From assembly GCA_031556035.1 (NCBI GenBank), contig JAVBTT010000010.1:1-64000 (forward strand): DNA of 64,000 nt, written 5' to 3'. A model generated the notes under the pieces. The model ran no database searches and had not been told where the DNA came from. It saw only the letters and a program-made list of their open reading frames with translations. Below, piece after piece: positions 1 to 9,200 of the stretch. The stretch is from JAVBTT01 sp031556035. GTDB lineage: Bacteria; Bacillota; Clostridia; Oscillospirales; UBA929. Position 1 is the stretch's first letter. Each line of letters opens with the position of its first letter. The position numbers and the translations under genes are program-made.

Positions 1-2
1 CT

Positions 3-101
3 GCTGACAAACTACAGTTTGTCAGCGAAAACGAGGGCAAGCTGTCGCCGCTAAGGCGGCTCGCAGAGAAAGGCTTTCTCGGAGTGAATCCGTGAAAGCC
101 T
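3..101 (-). repeat. 99-bp two-hairpin intergenic element, copy A
   Basis: This is an inverted copy of the element at 61536-61634, and both are exactly 99 bp. One hairpin has 11-bp arms (GCTGACAAACT, 3-13, with 16-26). The other has 13-bp arms with one mismatch (71-83 with 89-101). Between them lies a core nearly identical in the two copies, containing AGCGGCGACAGCTTGCC on the minus strand. It sits downstream of the SLH gene. It could be a mobile REP/MITE-like repeat or a structured 3' RNA. The remaining bases up to the SLH stop codon show nothing recognisable. Confidence 0.8.
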
Positions 102-186
102 TGAATTTCAAACTTTTTCACTCTTGCGGTCAAGCAAGAACTAAACATAGGATTAGTATAATGACGCCTGCTTATAACTTTGTGTA

Positions 187-2040
187 TTATTTTTCTTTCG
201 CCGTCAATATCCTGATCCTTCCGCCGGCGGCGTAGCCGTTGTCATCCAGCCAGGCCGTGACGGTGTACTTGGAGGCGTCGCTTATATCCGCAACCTCCAC
301 AAAATAGTATGCGCCGTCCTTCTCAATATATGCCTGCACATCGTCGCGCACCAGGTACTCCTTCGCGCCGGCCACAGCCTTTGTCCCGCTCAGCAAATCC
401 AGCTTGAGTCGGCTCAGGGGCTTTATTTTGTCTACCCTGACGGAGGAGAGCCAGATAAGCATGGCCGGACCGGTATCCACCCCGAACAGCTCCTTCGTGG
501 AGGTGTACTTGCCGGTCAATCCGTTCTGCACATACTCGTATACCCCGTTAAAGCCCTGTGCCGAGTTCTCCTCGCTCACTGTTGTGAGGATCGCATAGTC
601 GTTCAGGTCGCCGGTGGCGTTGCTCAGTATCAGATGGCTTATCTCCCCGCTCACGTTGAGCGCGTGGAAAATGACGTCCTTATCCGCCAGTCTAGACCCG
701 GCCAGCCTCGACGGGTATATGCGGGCATATCTGCCGCTCTCAGAGTAGTCAAGAATTTCGGCGTCAGGCGCGAATTTTAGCTTGCCAAGCTGGGTGCCCT
801 CCGCGTTGACATAGCCGCTCACAGCGCTTGGCTGCAATGTCTTTACAGTCACAGTGCCGCCCTGTATCCCCGCCAGCGCGAGCTTCCCCTCCGCCGGGCC
901 CTTGTTCGCGGTCACAAACTCGCGCTCCGTTCCGTCGGTGCAGAGCACGGTTGTAAAGTAACCATACCTTACTCCGCCCGAGCTCTCATAGCTCTTATAG
1001 TCGACCCTGGTCACAACGCCGTAGTACGCCAGCTCGCTTTTAGAGGGCGCAATAACATCGACCGCAGCGCCGTTTTTGTCCAGCAGCAGAACTACCGTGT
1101 CCCCATACGAGAACCCTCCCTGCCTGGAGAGCTTTGTTTTCGCGTCCCTGCCGGACAGAGTATAGGTCTTTCCTCCCACCGTGGCGGAGGTCGGCTCGTT
1201 CTGGTTGGGCGAGGCGGCGGCGTACATGCCGACAGCCTTGTCGCTGTACGCCCACACCGTCTTGCTCTTAGCGTTGTAATAATACACGTCGTACTGCGCC
1301 ACGGACGACATATCCGAAAGCCTGCCGTCGCGGTACACATATTTTGGCGCTGTGTCAAATGGGGTTGAGAACGCGCCTGTCACAACGTACGGCCCTTTTG
1401 TGTCGCTCTCAATCAGCTTGTCATAGTCAATCCCGCCGTCGGAGTTCATAGCGTGCCCGAGCGTAACGCCGTAGATCTGCCCGCTCTTGCCCTTGGCGCC
1501 CATCAGGTTGTAAAAGATATACATGCAGTCCCGCCTTGTCAGCGCCTTGCCCTGGGAGACGGCAATGCCCTCGTCCATCTCCAGCGACCGGAACTTGGCT
1601 ATCTGCGCGGTCGGGTATGAGCCCCTTATGTCGTCCGAGGTGTAGCCCAGCAGGTTCATCAGCGCCGCCGCCGCGTGATCCAGCGTGACCGGGTCGCCCG
1701 GCCGGAACGTGCCGTCCGTGTACCCGGACACCCATCCGGCGTTCACCGCCGTCTTTATATATTCCACCGCCCAGTGGGACGCCTTGACGTCCGAGAACGG
1801 GGAGGTTCTGCCTCCGCCGCCCACGCTTCCCTCATACACCGAGGCGGCAATCATCATCCTGACAAACTCGGCTCTCGTCACGTTGTTGCCCAGCTTCATA
1901 TCCCCGCTGCCGTCGCCGTTCATGATGCCCAACGCGGATACGGCAGCCTGTACGGTCGCCTCGTCGGACGCCGCCGACACTGCGGGGATCAGGGCAAGGG
2001 CCAGCATGACGGCGAGCGCTGTCGCGCAGATTCGTTTCAT
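187..2040 (-). CDS. SLH-domain secreted surface protein
   Basis: A 617-residue exported protein predicted to bind secondary cell-wall polymer through S-layer homology domains. The start is the ATG at 2040, which has AAGGAG about 10 nt upstream and begins a clear signal peptide (MKRICATALAVMLALALIPA, cleaved near VSA-AS). An upstream in-frame extension exists but would encode low-complexity basic sequence from the intergenic repeat. Three SLH-like units fill roughly residues 25-185; the clearest contains FSDVKASHWAVEYI and GYTDGTFRPGDPVT. The remaining 430 residues are beta-rich and of unknown function. The gene lies 195 bp downstream of the MacB-like permease on the same strand and is separated from it by a repeat. 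A typical SLH protein of Clostridia; its exact role is unknown. Confidence 0.9.
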   Translation of the reverse strand: MKRICATALAVMLALALIPAVSAASDEATVQAAVSALGIMNGDGSGDMKLGNNVTRAEFVRMMIAASVYEGSVGGGGRTSPFSDVKASHWAVEYIKTAVNAGWVSGYTDGTFRPGDPVTLDHAAAALMNLLGYTSDDIRGSYPTAQIAKFRSLEMDEGIAVSQGKALTRRDCMYIFYNLMGAKGKSGQIYGVTLGHAMNSDGGIDYDKLIESDTKGPYVVTGAFSTPFDTAPKYVYRDGRLSDMSSVAQYDVYYYNAKSKTVWAYSDKAVGMYAAASPNQNEPTSATVGGKTYTLSGRDAKTKLSRQGGFSYGDTVVLLLDKNGAAVDVIAPSKSELAYYGVVTRVDYKSYESSGGVRYGYFTTVLCTDGTEREFVTANKGPAEGKLALAGIQGGTVTVKTLQPSAVSGYVNAEGTQLGKLKFAPDAEILDYSESGRYARIYPSRLAGSRLADKDVIFHALNVSGEISHLILSNATGDLNDYAILTTVSEENSAQGFNGVYEYVQNGLTGKYTSTKELFGVDTGPAMLIWLSSVRVDKIKPLSRLKLDLLSGTKAVAGAKEYLVRDDVQAYIEKDGAYYFVEVADISDASKYTVTAWLDDNGYAAGGRIRILTAKEK

Positions 2041-2075
2041 GGTTATGTTCTCCTTATGGCGTATTTGTGTTTTGT

Positions 2076-2235
2076 GGCGCTGTGTCAAGCCGCGCTCCCC
2101 GCTTGCGCTCCGGTCTCGCCTGCGTCCGCTTTGCGGACTGCGGCAAGCCCTGTGCGCAGTCTCAAAATAAGCCTGCGCGTGCTTGCTGCGCAACCATGCT
2201 CGCCTTATTTCTCGACTCGCGGGAGCTCCGCTCTT
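2076..2235 (-). repeat. AGCGGAGC-type 3'-end repeat, copy 1
   Basis: On the minus strand this begins directly at the TAG stop of the permease gene (TAGAAGAGCGGAGCTCCCG) and ends near GCGCGGCTTGACA. The same opening (TAGAAGAGCGGAGC) follows the gene ending at 39014, and a shortened version follows the PilZ gene at 33737. The inner part is diverged. It occupies the whole gap between the permease and the SLH gene. Confidence 0.65.
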
Positions 2236-3429
2236 CTATTCATACCTCAGCGCGTCTATCGGGTTCAGCCTCGCCGCCTTGCGGGCGGGCAGATATCCGA
2301 AGAGCACACCGATTCCCGCCGAGATGCCGAAGGCCATCAGCACTGCGCCGGTGCTGGGGGATACGGCCATATCGGTCTCCAGTATAGTAACTATGAGCTG
2401 CGTGGCGAGCACGCTCAGACCGTATCCTCCCAATATGCCCAAAATACCGCCTATCGCGCTCGTGGTTCCCGCTTCAATTACAAACTGGCTCATGATATGT
2501 CTCCGCTTTGCCCCCAGCGCCTTGCGTATGCCAATCTCGCGCGTGCGCTCGGAGACGGACACCAGCATTATATTCATGATGCCAATGCCTCCGACCACCA
2601 GAGATATGCTCGCTATCGCCGCCAGTATCACAACCACCATGTTGAGCATACTGGACATCGTGTCCAGTATTTCGCTCATGCTTGTGACGCGGAACGCACT
2701 GGTGCTGCCGAACACCTCGGTGAGCTTGTCGGTGATGACAGCCTTGGCCTTTGCAACATTGTTCTCATCCAGCATCGCGAAGGAGTAGCTGGAGATATTC
2801 CCGCTGCCCAGCAGCTTGGACGCGGTGGCGAAGGGAAGATGCAGCGTATCGTCTGAGCTGCGCTCCTCGCTGGAATCCTGCTCGTCCAGCACGCCGACAA
2901 TCCGGAAGGTGTTGCCGTTGATATTCAGGGTCTGCCCCACAGCGCCCGTCGGGAAAAACTCCCTTTCTATGTAGCTTCCCACGACGCACACCTTTGTCCG
3001 CTTCAGGTTGTCGACATATTCTATATACCGCCCCGAGGAGAGCTTATATCCCCTCATGTCCGCGTAATCCTCGCCGACTCCCGTGATGCTGGTATATGAA
3101 AGCGTCTCGCTGCCTATCTTTGTCGAGCCGCCCACGCTCACTGTCGGGGACATGGTGGCGTACAGCTCGGGGTGCTCGTCCGCCAGCTCGAACATGTCCT
3201 CCACCGAAACGCTGCGGGAGGAGCCGCGCCCTGTCACGCTTACCGCGAGTATGTTTGTGCCCATACTTTTGAAGCTGTCGGTCATGTAGTTCTCCATGCC
3301 GTTGCCCAGCCCGACTATGACGATGACCGCCGCCACGCCTATGATGATGCCCAGCATGGTCAGCATGGAGCGCGCCTTGCTGCCCAAGATGCTTTTTATC
3401 GCCAGGCTGAAGCTTTTCAGTACGCTCAC
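2236..3429 (-). CDS. MacB/FtsX-type ABC transporter permease
   Basis: A 397-residue membrane subunit of a MacAB-like ABC system. It has one transmembrane helix near residues 20-45, a large extracytoplasmic MacB_PCD-like domain to about residue 260, and three C-terminal helices. The segment GGIGIMNIMLVSVSERTREIGIRKALGA is diagnostic of the FtsX/MacB permease fold. Its start overlaps the stop of the ATPase gene by 4 bp, so the two are translationally coupled. The family couples ATP hydrolysis in the cytoplasm to mechanical work on extracellular substrates (peptides, drugs, lipoproteins). The substrate here is unknown; the SLH protein next door is a possible but unproven link. Confidence 0.93.
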   Translation of the reverse strand: MSVLKSFSLAIKSILGSKARSMLTMLGIIIGVAAVIVIVGLGNGMENYMTDSFKSMGTNILAVSVTGRGSSRSVSVEDMFELADEHPELYATMSPTVSVGGSTKIGSETLSYTSITGVGEDYADMRGYKLSSGRYIEYVDNLKRTKVCVVGSYIEREFFPTGAVGQTLNINGNTFRIVGVLDEQDSSEERSSDDTLHLPFATASKLLGSGNISSYSFAMLDENNVAKAKAVITDKLTEVFGSTSAFRVTSMSEILDTMSSMLNMVVVILAAIASISLVVGGIGIMNIMLVSVSERTREIGIRKALGAKRRHIMSQFVIEAGTTSAIGGILGILGGYGLSVLATQLIVTILETDMAVSPSTGAVLMAFGISAGIGVLFGYLPARKAARLNPIDALRYE

Positions 3430-4154
3430 GCGGTCACCTCCTCGGCCTCGCGAAGCACCTGCCTGTATTCGTCCGGCGTGCCGTCGAAAATGACCATGCC
3501 GTCCTCAAGCCGCACTATCCGCTTTGCGGACAGCGCTATTGAGTTGTCATGCGTGATCAGTACTATCGTATTGCCCTCGCGGTTGAGCTCCCTTAGCAGG
3601 TTTATGACCTCGTGCCCTGTGTGCGAATCCAGCGCGCCTGTCGGCTCGTCGGCCAGTATCACCGAGGGTCTGCCCGCCAGCGCCCGCGCTATCGACACCC
3701 GCTGCTGCTGTCCGCCCGAGAGCTGCGACGGCTTGTTCTTGAGCTTATCGGACAGCCCAACCCGCTCCAGCACCTCGCAGGCCCGCTCGACGCGCTCGTG
3801 CCTCGGCATCCCCGCGTACAGCAGAGAGAGCTCAACGTTCTCGCGTACATTCAGCTTGGGAAGCAGGTTGTACTGCTGGAAGATGAAGCCCAGCCTGCGG
3901 TTTCTTATATCGGCCAGCTCGTTATCGGTCATGTCGCTCACATCGCGCCCCTCCAGCCGGTATTCCCCGTCTGTCGGAACATCCAGACAGCCCACTATGT
4001 TCATAAAGGTGGATTTTCCTGAGCCTGACTGTCCGACAATGGCCACAAACTCCCCCTTTTCAATGCCGAGGCTCACGTCGTCAAGCGCACGAACCTGGTT
4101 GTCTCCCATCTCGTATATCTTGGACAGGTGGTCAAACTCTATAAGAGCTCCCAT
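3426..4154 (-). CDS. MacB/LolD-type ABC transporter ATP-binding protein
   Basis: A 242-residue ATPase with Walker A GQSGSGKST near residue 40, signature LSGGQQQRVSIARAL, Walker B VILADEPTGALD and the switch His in LITHD. The Q-loop region (IFQQYNLLPKLNV) is typical of the LolD/MacB/FtsE subfamily that pairs with four-helix FtsX-type permeases. Its start lies 2 bp after the adaptor stop and its end overlaps the permease start by 4 bp, forming an adaptor-ATPase-permease operon. Confidence 0.95.
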   Translation of the reverse strand: MGALIEFDHLSKIYEMGDNQVRALDDVSLGIEKGEFVAIVGQSGSGKSTFMNIVGCLDVPTDGEYRLEGRDVSDMTDNELADIRNRRLGFIFQQYNLLPKLNVRENVELSLLYAGMPRHERVERACEVLERVGLSDKLKNKPSQLSGGQQQRVSIARALAGRPSVILADEPTGALDSHTGHEVINLLRELNREGNTIVLITHDNSIALSAKRIVRLEDGMVIFDGTPDEYRQVLREAEEVTA

Positions 4155-4156
4155 AA

Positions 4157-6049
4157 TCAGCCGCCTCTCGTGCCGCCGCCGCCGCCGAAGTTGCCGCCGC
4201 CGCCGCTAAAGTTGCCTCCGCCCGCCGGCATGGCGCCGCCGCCGAAATTGCCGCCCCCGGCCGGCATAGCGCCGCCGCCGTTTGTGATCACAAATCCGCC
4301 GTTCATGCCCCCTGGGAACATGTTGTCCGCCGCAGTCGTCACAGCCGCCCTGTAGGCTATGACGTCGCCCTCGCTAAGGCCCTCGGTCACCTCAATAAAA
4401 TTGTCGTCTGAAACTCCAGCCTTTACCTGTACGTATTCAAAGCCCTCCGGAGCAAAGCCTCCCTCCGGGATCGGAGCGTTCGGATCCGCCCCCGGCGTCA
4501 CCTGCTTGAGCACTCGGTTGCCGCGGATGAGCGCACCGGTGGGTATCGCTATCGTGTTTTCGCTCTGCGAGACGATGATCTCCGCGCTGACATTCATTCC
4601 CGGCAGCAGACCGTCCGTCTCGGTGATCTTTATTGTGACCGGATAAGAGGTGGCGCCGTTGGAGGTGCTGCCCTTGACGCTGATGCGCGTCACGGTTCCC
4701 CTGTAGAAGCGCCCCTCCACAGCGTCGGCCGTTATCGTAACCTCCTGCCCGACCTCCATCATCGACACGTCCAGCTCGTCGATATTCATGTCAAAGCTGA
4801 GTGACGACAGGTCGTATATTATGGCCATGCTCACCGCGGAGTTGCCGGAGGTTCCGCCGACCTTGTCCCCGGCCTTATATGTCTTCTCAATGACTGTGCC
4901 GTCTATCGGGGAGGTAATCACATAGTCGTCCAGCGCTTCCCTGACCGTTTCAAGGCTGTCCTGGCGCTTTGCCAGAGTCTTTTCCGCGTCAGTTATTGTA
5001 TCAAGCGCGTTGCTGAGCTGCTTGTCATAGTCCACCGCGTCGTCGTTCTCGACCAGCTTCAGTATGAGCTGGCCCTCCGCGACGCGGTCGCCTTCCTTGA
5101 CGTACAGGGCTTCAATTTCTCCCGACTTCGAAGCCTGTATGGTCGTCTTGGTGTTATATCTGAATGTCCCTTCCTCGTTGCAGGCGGCGCCGCCGGCCTC
5201 CGCCGAGGCCTTCGCGCCTTCGTAGAGCCCTCCGGGATTGGAGACCGCTATAGTGACCTCGCGCACCGGCACACCGCGCGCGTTTATCTTCCCGACTGTC
5301 GAAACGCTGTCGACTTTGCCGCCCAGCGTCTCGCCCGTGGCGGAGAGCGTCACGGCGGCGTAATCCCCCGCCGAGAGCAGATCCGCGTCATCCGTCAGGA
5401 ACGGCACGGTCAGAAGCATAACGGCGCTGTCCAGCACGTCCGCTACAGCAGCTCCCGCGTTTACCGTATCGCCCTTCTCAAAGTACAGCTTGGTTATTTG
5501 CCCGGAATCCCCGGAGGTCAGCTTCAGCTTTTCACGCTCCTTGGCGCGGTCGGAGTCGTGGTCAGCCTTGTCCTCAAGCAAATCCTGATAGTTTTTCTGA
5601 GCTTTATCGAGGGACTGCTGTGCGCTTTCTACGTTTTCCTCGGCGGTTTTTATGCTCTGCTCGGCGTTTTTTGGATCTATCCGGAAGAGCACGGCGTCCT
5701 TTTTAATGACGTCACCCTCCTCAAAGCCAGTCTCAAGTATCTCGCCGGACACAAGGCTGGTCACCGTGTACGAGTCCGCGGGCTGAAGGGTGCCGCTGCC
5801 GCTGAGGCTGCTGACGATATTGCGCCTCGCAGCCGTGTAGGAGGTGTATTCCAGGGAGGCCAGAGCCGTCCCCGGTCCGCCTCTTGTCAGGAAATACAAA
5901 ATGGTCGCTCCGGCAAGCAAAAGCGCGACCACGGGGATAATTATTTTTTTCCTGTTTTTTCGCTTTTTTTTCGCCTTTACGGGTGCTACCGGCTCAGGAG
6001 GCCCGTCCGCCTCAACCGAATTTTTGGCTTTTTTCAACTCAGCTGCCAT
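4157..6049 (-). CDS. HlyD/MacA-like membrane fusion adaptor with Gly-rich tail
   Basis: A 630-residue adaptor of the MacAB-like system. The ATG at 6049 is chosen over the one three codons upstream because AAAGGA lies 8 nt before it. The order is: a basic N-terminal tail (KAKKKRKNRKK), one membrane helix (IIIPVVALLLAGATILYFL), a first barrel/lipoyl-like half, a coiled coil (about residues 120-175), a second lipoyl motif (GEIEALYVKEGDRVAEGQL), another coiled coil, and a beta-barrel (TVIEKTYKAGDKVGG). The first half seems duplicated, making it longer than a standard MacA of roughly 370 residues. The last 45 residues are a Gly-rich repeat (GGGAMPAGGGNFGGG twice) that is unusual for the family. 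Confidence 0.9.
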   Translation of the reverse strand: MAAELKKAKNSVEADGPPEPVAPVKAKKKRKNRKKIIIPVVALLLAGATILYFLTRGGPGTALASLEYTSYTAARRNIVSSLSGSGTLQPADSYTVTSLVSGEILETGFEEGDVIKKDAVLFRIDPKNAEQSIKTAEENVESAQQSLDKAQKNYQDLLEDKADHDSDRAKEREKLKLTSGDSGQITKLYFEKGDTVNAGAAVADVLDSAVMLLTVPFLTDDADLLSAGDYAAVTLSATGETLGGKVDSVSTVGKINARGVPVREVTIAVSNPGGLYEGAKASAEAGGAACNEEGTFRYNTKTTIQASKSGEIEALYVKEGDRVAEGQLILKLVENDDAVDYDKQLSNALDTITDAEKTLAKRQDSLETVREALDDYVITSPIDGTVIEKTYKAGDKVGGTSGNSAVSMAIIYDLSSLSFDMNIDELDVSMMEVGQEVTITADAVEGRFYRGTVTRISVKGSTSNGATSYPVTIKITETDGLLPGMNVSAEIIVSQSENTIAIPTGALIRGNRVLKQVTPGADPNAPIPEGGFAPEGFEYVQVKAGVSDDNFIEVTEGLSEGDVIAYRAAVTTAADNMFPGGMNGGFVITNGGGAMPAGGGNFGGGAMPAGGGNFSGGGGNFGGGGGTRGG

Positions 6050-6172
6050 TAGTGTCATCCTTTCCCGCCTACTCTTACCGTTAGATTATCAAAGAATTGT
6101 GAATATTCTGTGTACATATTGATGAATATTGCGTGAATAAAAAATATCAAGCGACCGATAGCTCTTTTTGCC

Positions 6173-6219
6173 ACGCGCAGGCGGACGGCGGGCATATTGC
6201 CCGCCGTCCGCCTGCGCGT
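6173..6219 (-). terminator. Strong GC-rich hairpin after the beta-helix gene
   Basis: A perfect 21-bp inverted repeat (arms 6173-6193 and 6199-6219) with the 5-base loop ATATT, starting 9 bp past the stop codon of the giant secreted protein. No classical U-tract follows on the minus strand, so it may act as an mRNA 3' stabiliser or as a weak or bidirectional terminator rather than a textbook intrinsic terminator. Confidence 0.6.
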
Positions 6220-6228
6220 ATGTTTATG

Positions 6229-9200
6229 TCATTTGTACACTGTGAAGGTAAAGCTGTAGCTCGGGAAAAGCACTGGATACTTGACCCCGGCGACGACAAT
6301 TTTCTCCCCTGCCGCCAGGCTGTCGTAGCTTATCTGGGATACAGTCAGCGAGTTTATGCCGACGACCGAGGCGCTGTACTTCCTGCCGCCGACGGTCACA
6401 CTGTTCACAAAGTTTGTCCTGCTGGATATCTCCGCATTGAAGCGGATACCCAGCTTACCGTCCTCGGTAGTAAATGCCGCAGCAGTCCAGATGTCGGTAT
6501 TGTAGACCACTACGTCAATATCGCAGACTCCTCTGTATCCCTCCCCCAGCACGACAAGCTCGTAATCGCCCGCGTCCGGAGCGGCAGGGATGTACATGCG
6601 CCCCTTGCCTCCTGTGACCGGAGTCTCATGCAAAAGCTCTCCGCCCGCGGACAGATACGCCTTCAGCTCAATGCCGTCCGGAGCGTCCGCGACCGTGATG
6701 TTCAGATATGCCGCCAGCGTCTCAACGATAGTTTGAGTGCTGACCGAGACCTCAACGGGCGCGGTTTTGGCATGATATACGACTGCGCCGCTGAGCAGGG
6801 TGCTGAACTGCACGCCGCTCATGCCGGTGGCCGCCTCGTTCTTCTCCATGGTCGGGCGTACGGTCAGGGTGTGCGCACCATCGTTCAGGATCGGGCTCCT
6901 GTAGATAAGTGCGTCTGAATTTGCCTCGGCGGAATATGCGTCAAACTTGCCGGCGTACACACCGTCAAGATAGAGGTTGTAGACGCCGCCGTTGGCCTCC
7001 GTCCTTCCGTAAAGCTCGACGCGGGAGCCGGTGAATTTGAGCTCCGCACTCACCGAGTTCACGCTTCCGTTGATCCAGCCGTTCAAAAGCGCCGTGCGGT
7101 AGGTGCCGCCAAGCGCCGCGGCGTCTGTGCAAGGCGTCCAGGAGCCTTCATACTTAAAGCTGTTGTCTCCAGAGGTGTCCGTATCGTTGACACTCACGGT
7201 CTCCCATTCAGTCTCGGCTAGCTTTACAGTAACTGCGCAGGACGCTAGAAGCCCCCTGTCGCCCACCGTGGCCGTTATCACGGCGCTTCCCGCAGCCACT
7301 GCTGTCACCGTGCCGCTTTCATCGACGACCGCCACCGCCTCGTCGCCGGACGCCCAGACAACATCCCTGTGGGTCGCTGCCTCCGGTGCAATCCCCACCG
7401 CGAGAGTTGTTTTCTCCCCGACGGCCAGGGCTGCCGCGCTGATGAGCTCGGCCTTCTCGACCGGAAGATAGGAGTTATAGACCGTCGCCCCGTCCACCGA
7501 CATCTCGACCCTGGAGTTGAGCCTGGCGTTTTTAATTGTCAGCGTGTGCTCGCCGTTCTCAAGGATCGGGCTCTTGAAAACGGAGGCGCCCCAGACGGTG
7601 GAAGCAGAATAGCCCGACACGCGTGTAAAGAGCACGCCGTCAATGTAGACGTCGTAATCCGCCATCGTGCTCGACTTCTTGCCGAACAGCTCGACCTGGC
7701 GTCCGATAAAGCGGAAGCTTGCCTCTGCGGCGACGTTTGTCGAATAGTGGTTTGTGCCCTTGTAGGTGGGATATGTAACCGGGCTCAGCCCTTGATCAGA
7801 CGCAAACGCTGGTACAAAGCTGAACTGGTTGATCCCGTTGCCTATATTGGCGTCATCGAACTTCATTGAGAGCATGCTCTGCTGCGGGATCACCGCAACC
7901 GCGCACTGAGCCGTAAAGCCCCCGTCGACAGTTGTAACGGTGATCACGGCTGAACCCGCCGCGACCGCTGTGAGCTCACCGGAGGCCGACACGGCGGCGA
8001 CAGCCCCGTCGGACGTCGAAAAAGTTACATCTTTATTGGCCGCGCCCGCCGGATGGACATTCGCCAGTAGCTGTAGCCCGGCACCCTCCTCAAGCGTCAC
8101 CTTAGCAGGCGCCAGGGTTACGCCGGACACCGAATTTGGAACAACCTCTATGCTGTATACGAGCTTTATATCGGGGTTGGCCCTGCTGGAAAACGTGAGG
8201 GTCAGGGCACCCTCCCTGACTCCGGTGACTTTGCCGTCAGAATAAGTGATTATACCGGGCTCGCTCATGGCGATAACAAGGCCCTTGTAATATAGCGGAC
8301 CGTCCGAGGCAAACTGTGGATTGATCTCGACGGTCTCTCCGGTGTACAGTTTTACGTTCGTGCCGTTCGGATCGGACATTCCGGTCGGCACGCCAGTGGC
8401 CCCATCCGCAGTGTCACCTGAGAACTCGTGAATTCCAATGTCAGGCGCTCCTGCAATCGGGTTGCCGTACATATCCCTCTCAAGCGGGAACCGAGCCCCA
8501 ACGCTCCCGGTATAGGTCACAGCGACACCCGCGTCGATGGCCGGGGAACCGGGCTGAAGCTTGTAGGCTGCGAGCTTGGAAAGATCAAAGCCCGCCTGCG
8601 CTGTGCCTGCATTGGAGATTACTCCCTCTGGAACAACGCCCGGCTCGACCAGCATCGGGTTGACAAACAGGTTGTCTTTTACCTGCACTGCTGCTCTCAG
8701 CCGCGACGGGGTGTTTATGTAGTACAGATCGCCGGGAAAGAATATATTGTTCGTGATATCTCCGCCGGTAATGTTTCCGCTGCCGCCTGGGCTGCCCGGG
8801 TTAAAGAACGGAACCCTGTTGGAGTTTGTGCACGCGACAATGTTGTTGTTAAAATGGATGTACCCATTGCTGCTCCAGTCAAAGAGGCAGTGGAGCTTCT
8901 CGTCGACGATGAAGGTATTGTTGTGGATATACGGCGCGTTTGATATGTCGCTGTCATTTGCGGCGAGAAACAGATGATCCTTATTGCCAGCGCCCTGGCC
9001 GGTGCCGTCGTTGACGCTCAAGTTGTATCGAAAAACGTTGTGTCGGGCCGTGTACATCCACAGCAGCACACCGCCGGAGTTTTTGCTGGAGTAGTTGTAC
9101 TGGTAGACATTATTAAGGCAGAAAGCGTCGAAGTCGAATGCCGTGCCGTCGGCATTGGTGTGGTACGGATTGTTGACGACCTCGTTGTACTGAACCATCA

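Noticed and set aside
2041..2193. N-terminal extension of the SLH protein by 51 codons
   Set aside because: The extension is encoded by an intergenic repeat, is basic and featureless, and would bury a good signal peptide that has its own AAGGAG.
1675..2856. Long plus-strand frame opposite the SLH and permease genes
   Set aside because: It is the antisense shadow of two well-supported minus-strand genes with signal peptide, SLH and FtsX motifs; its translation is low-complexity and has no ribosome site.
3172..4209. Plus-strand 345-codon frame opposite the ABC ATPase
   Set aside because: The opposite strand encodes clear Walker A, signature and Walker B motifs; this frame is Ser/Arg-rich antisense noise.
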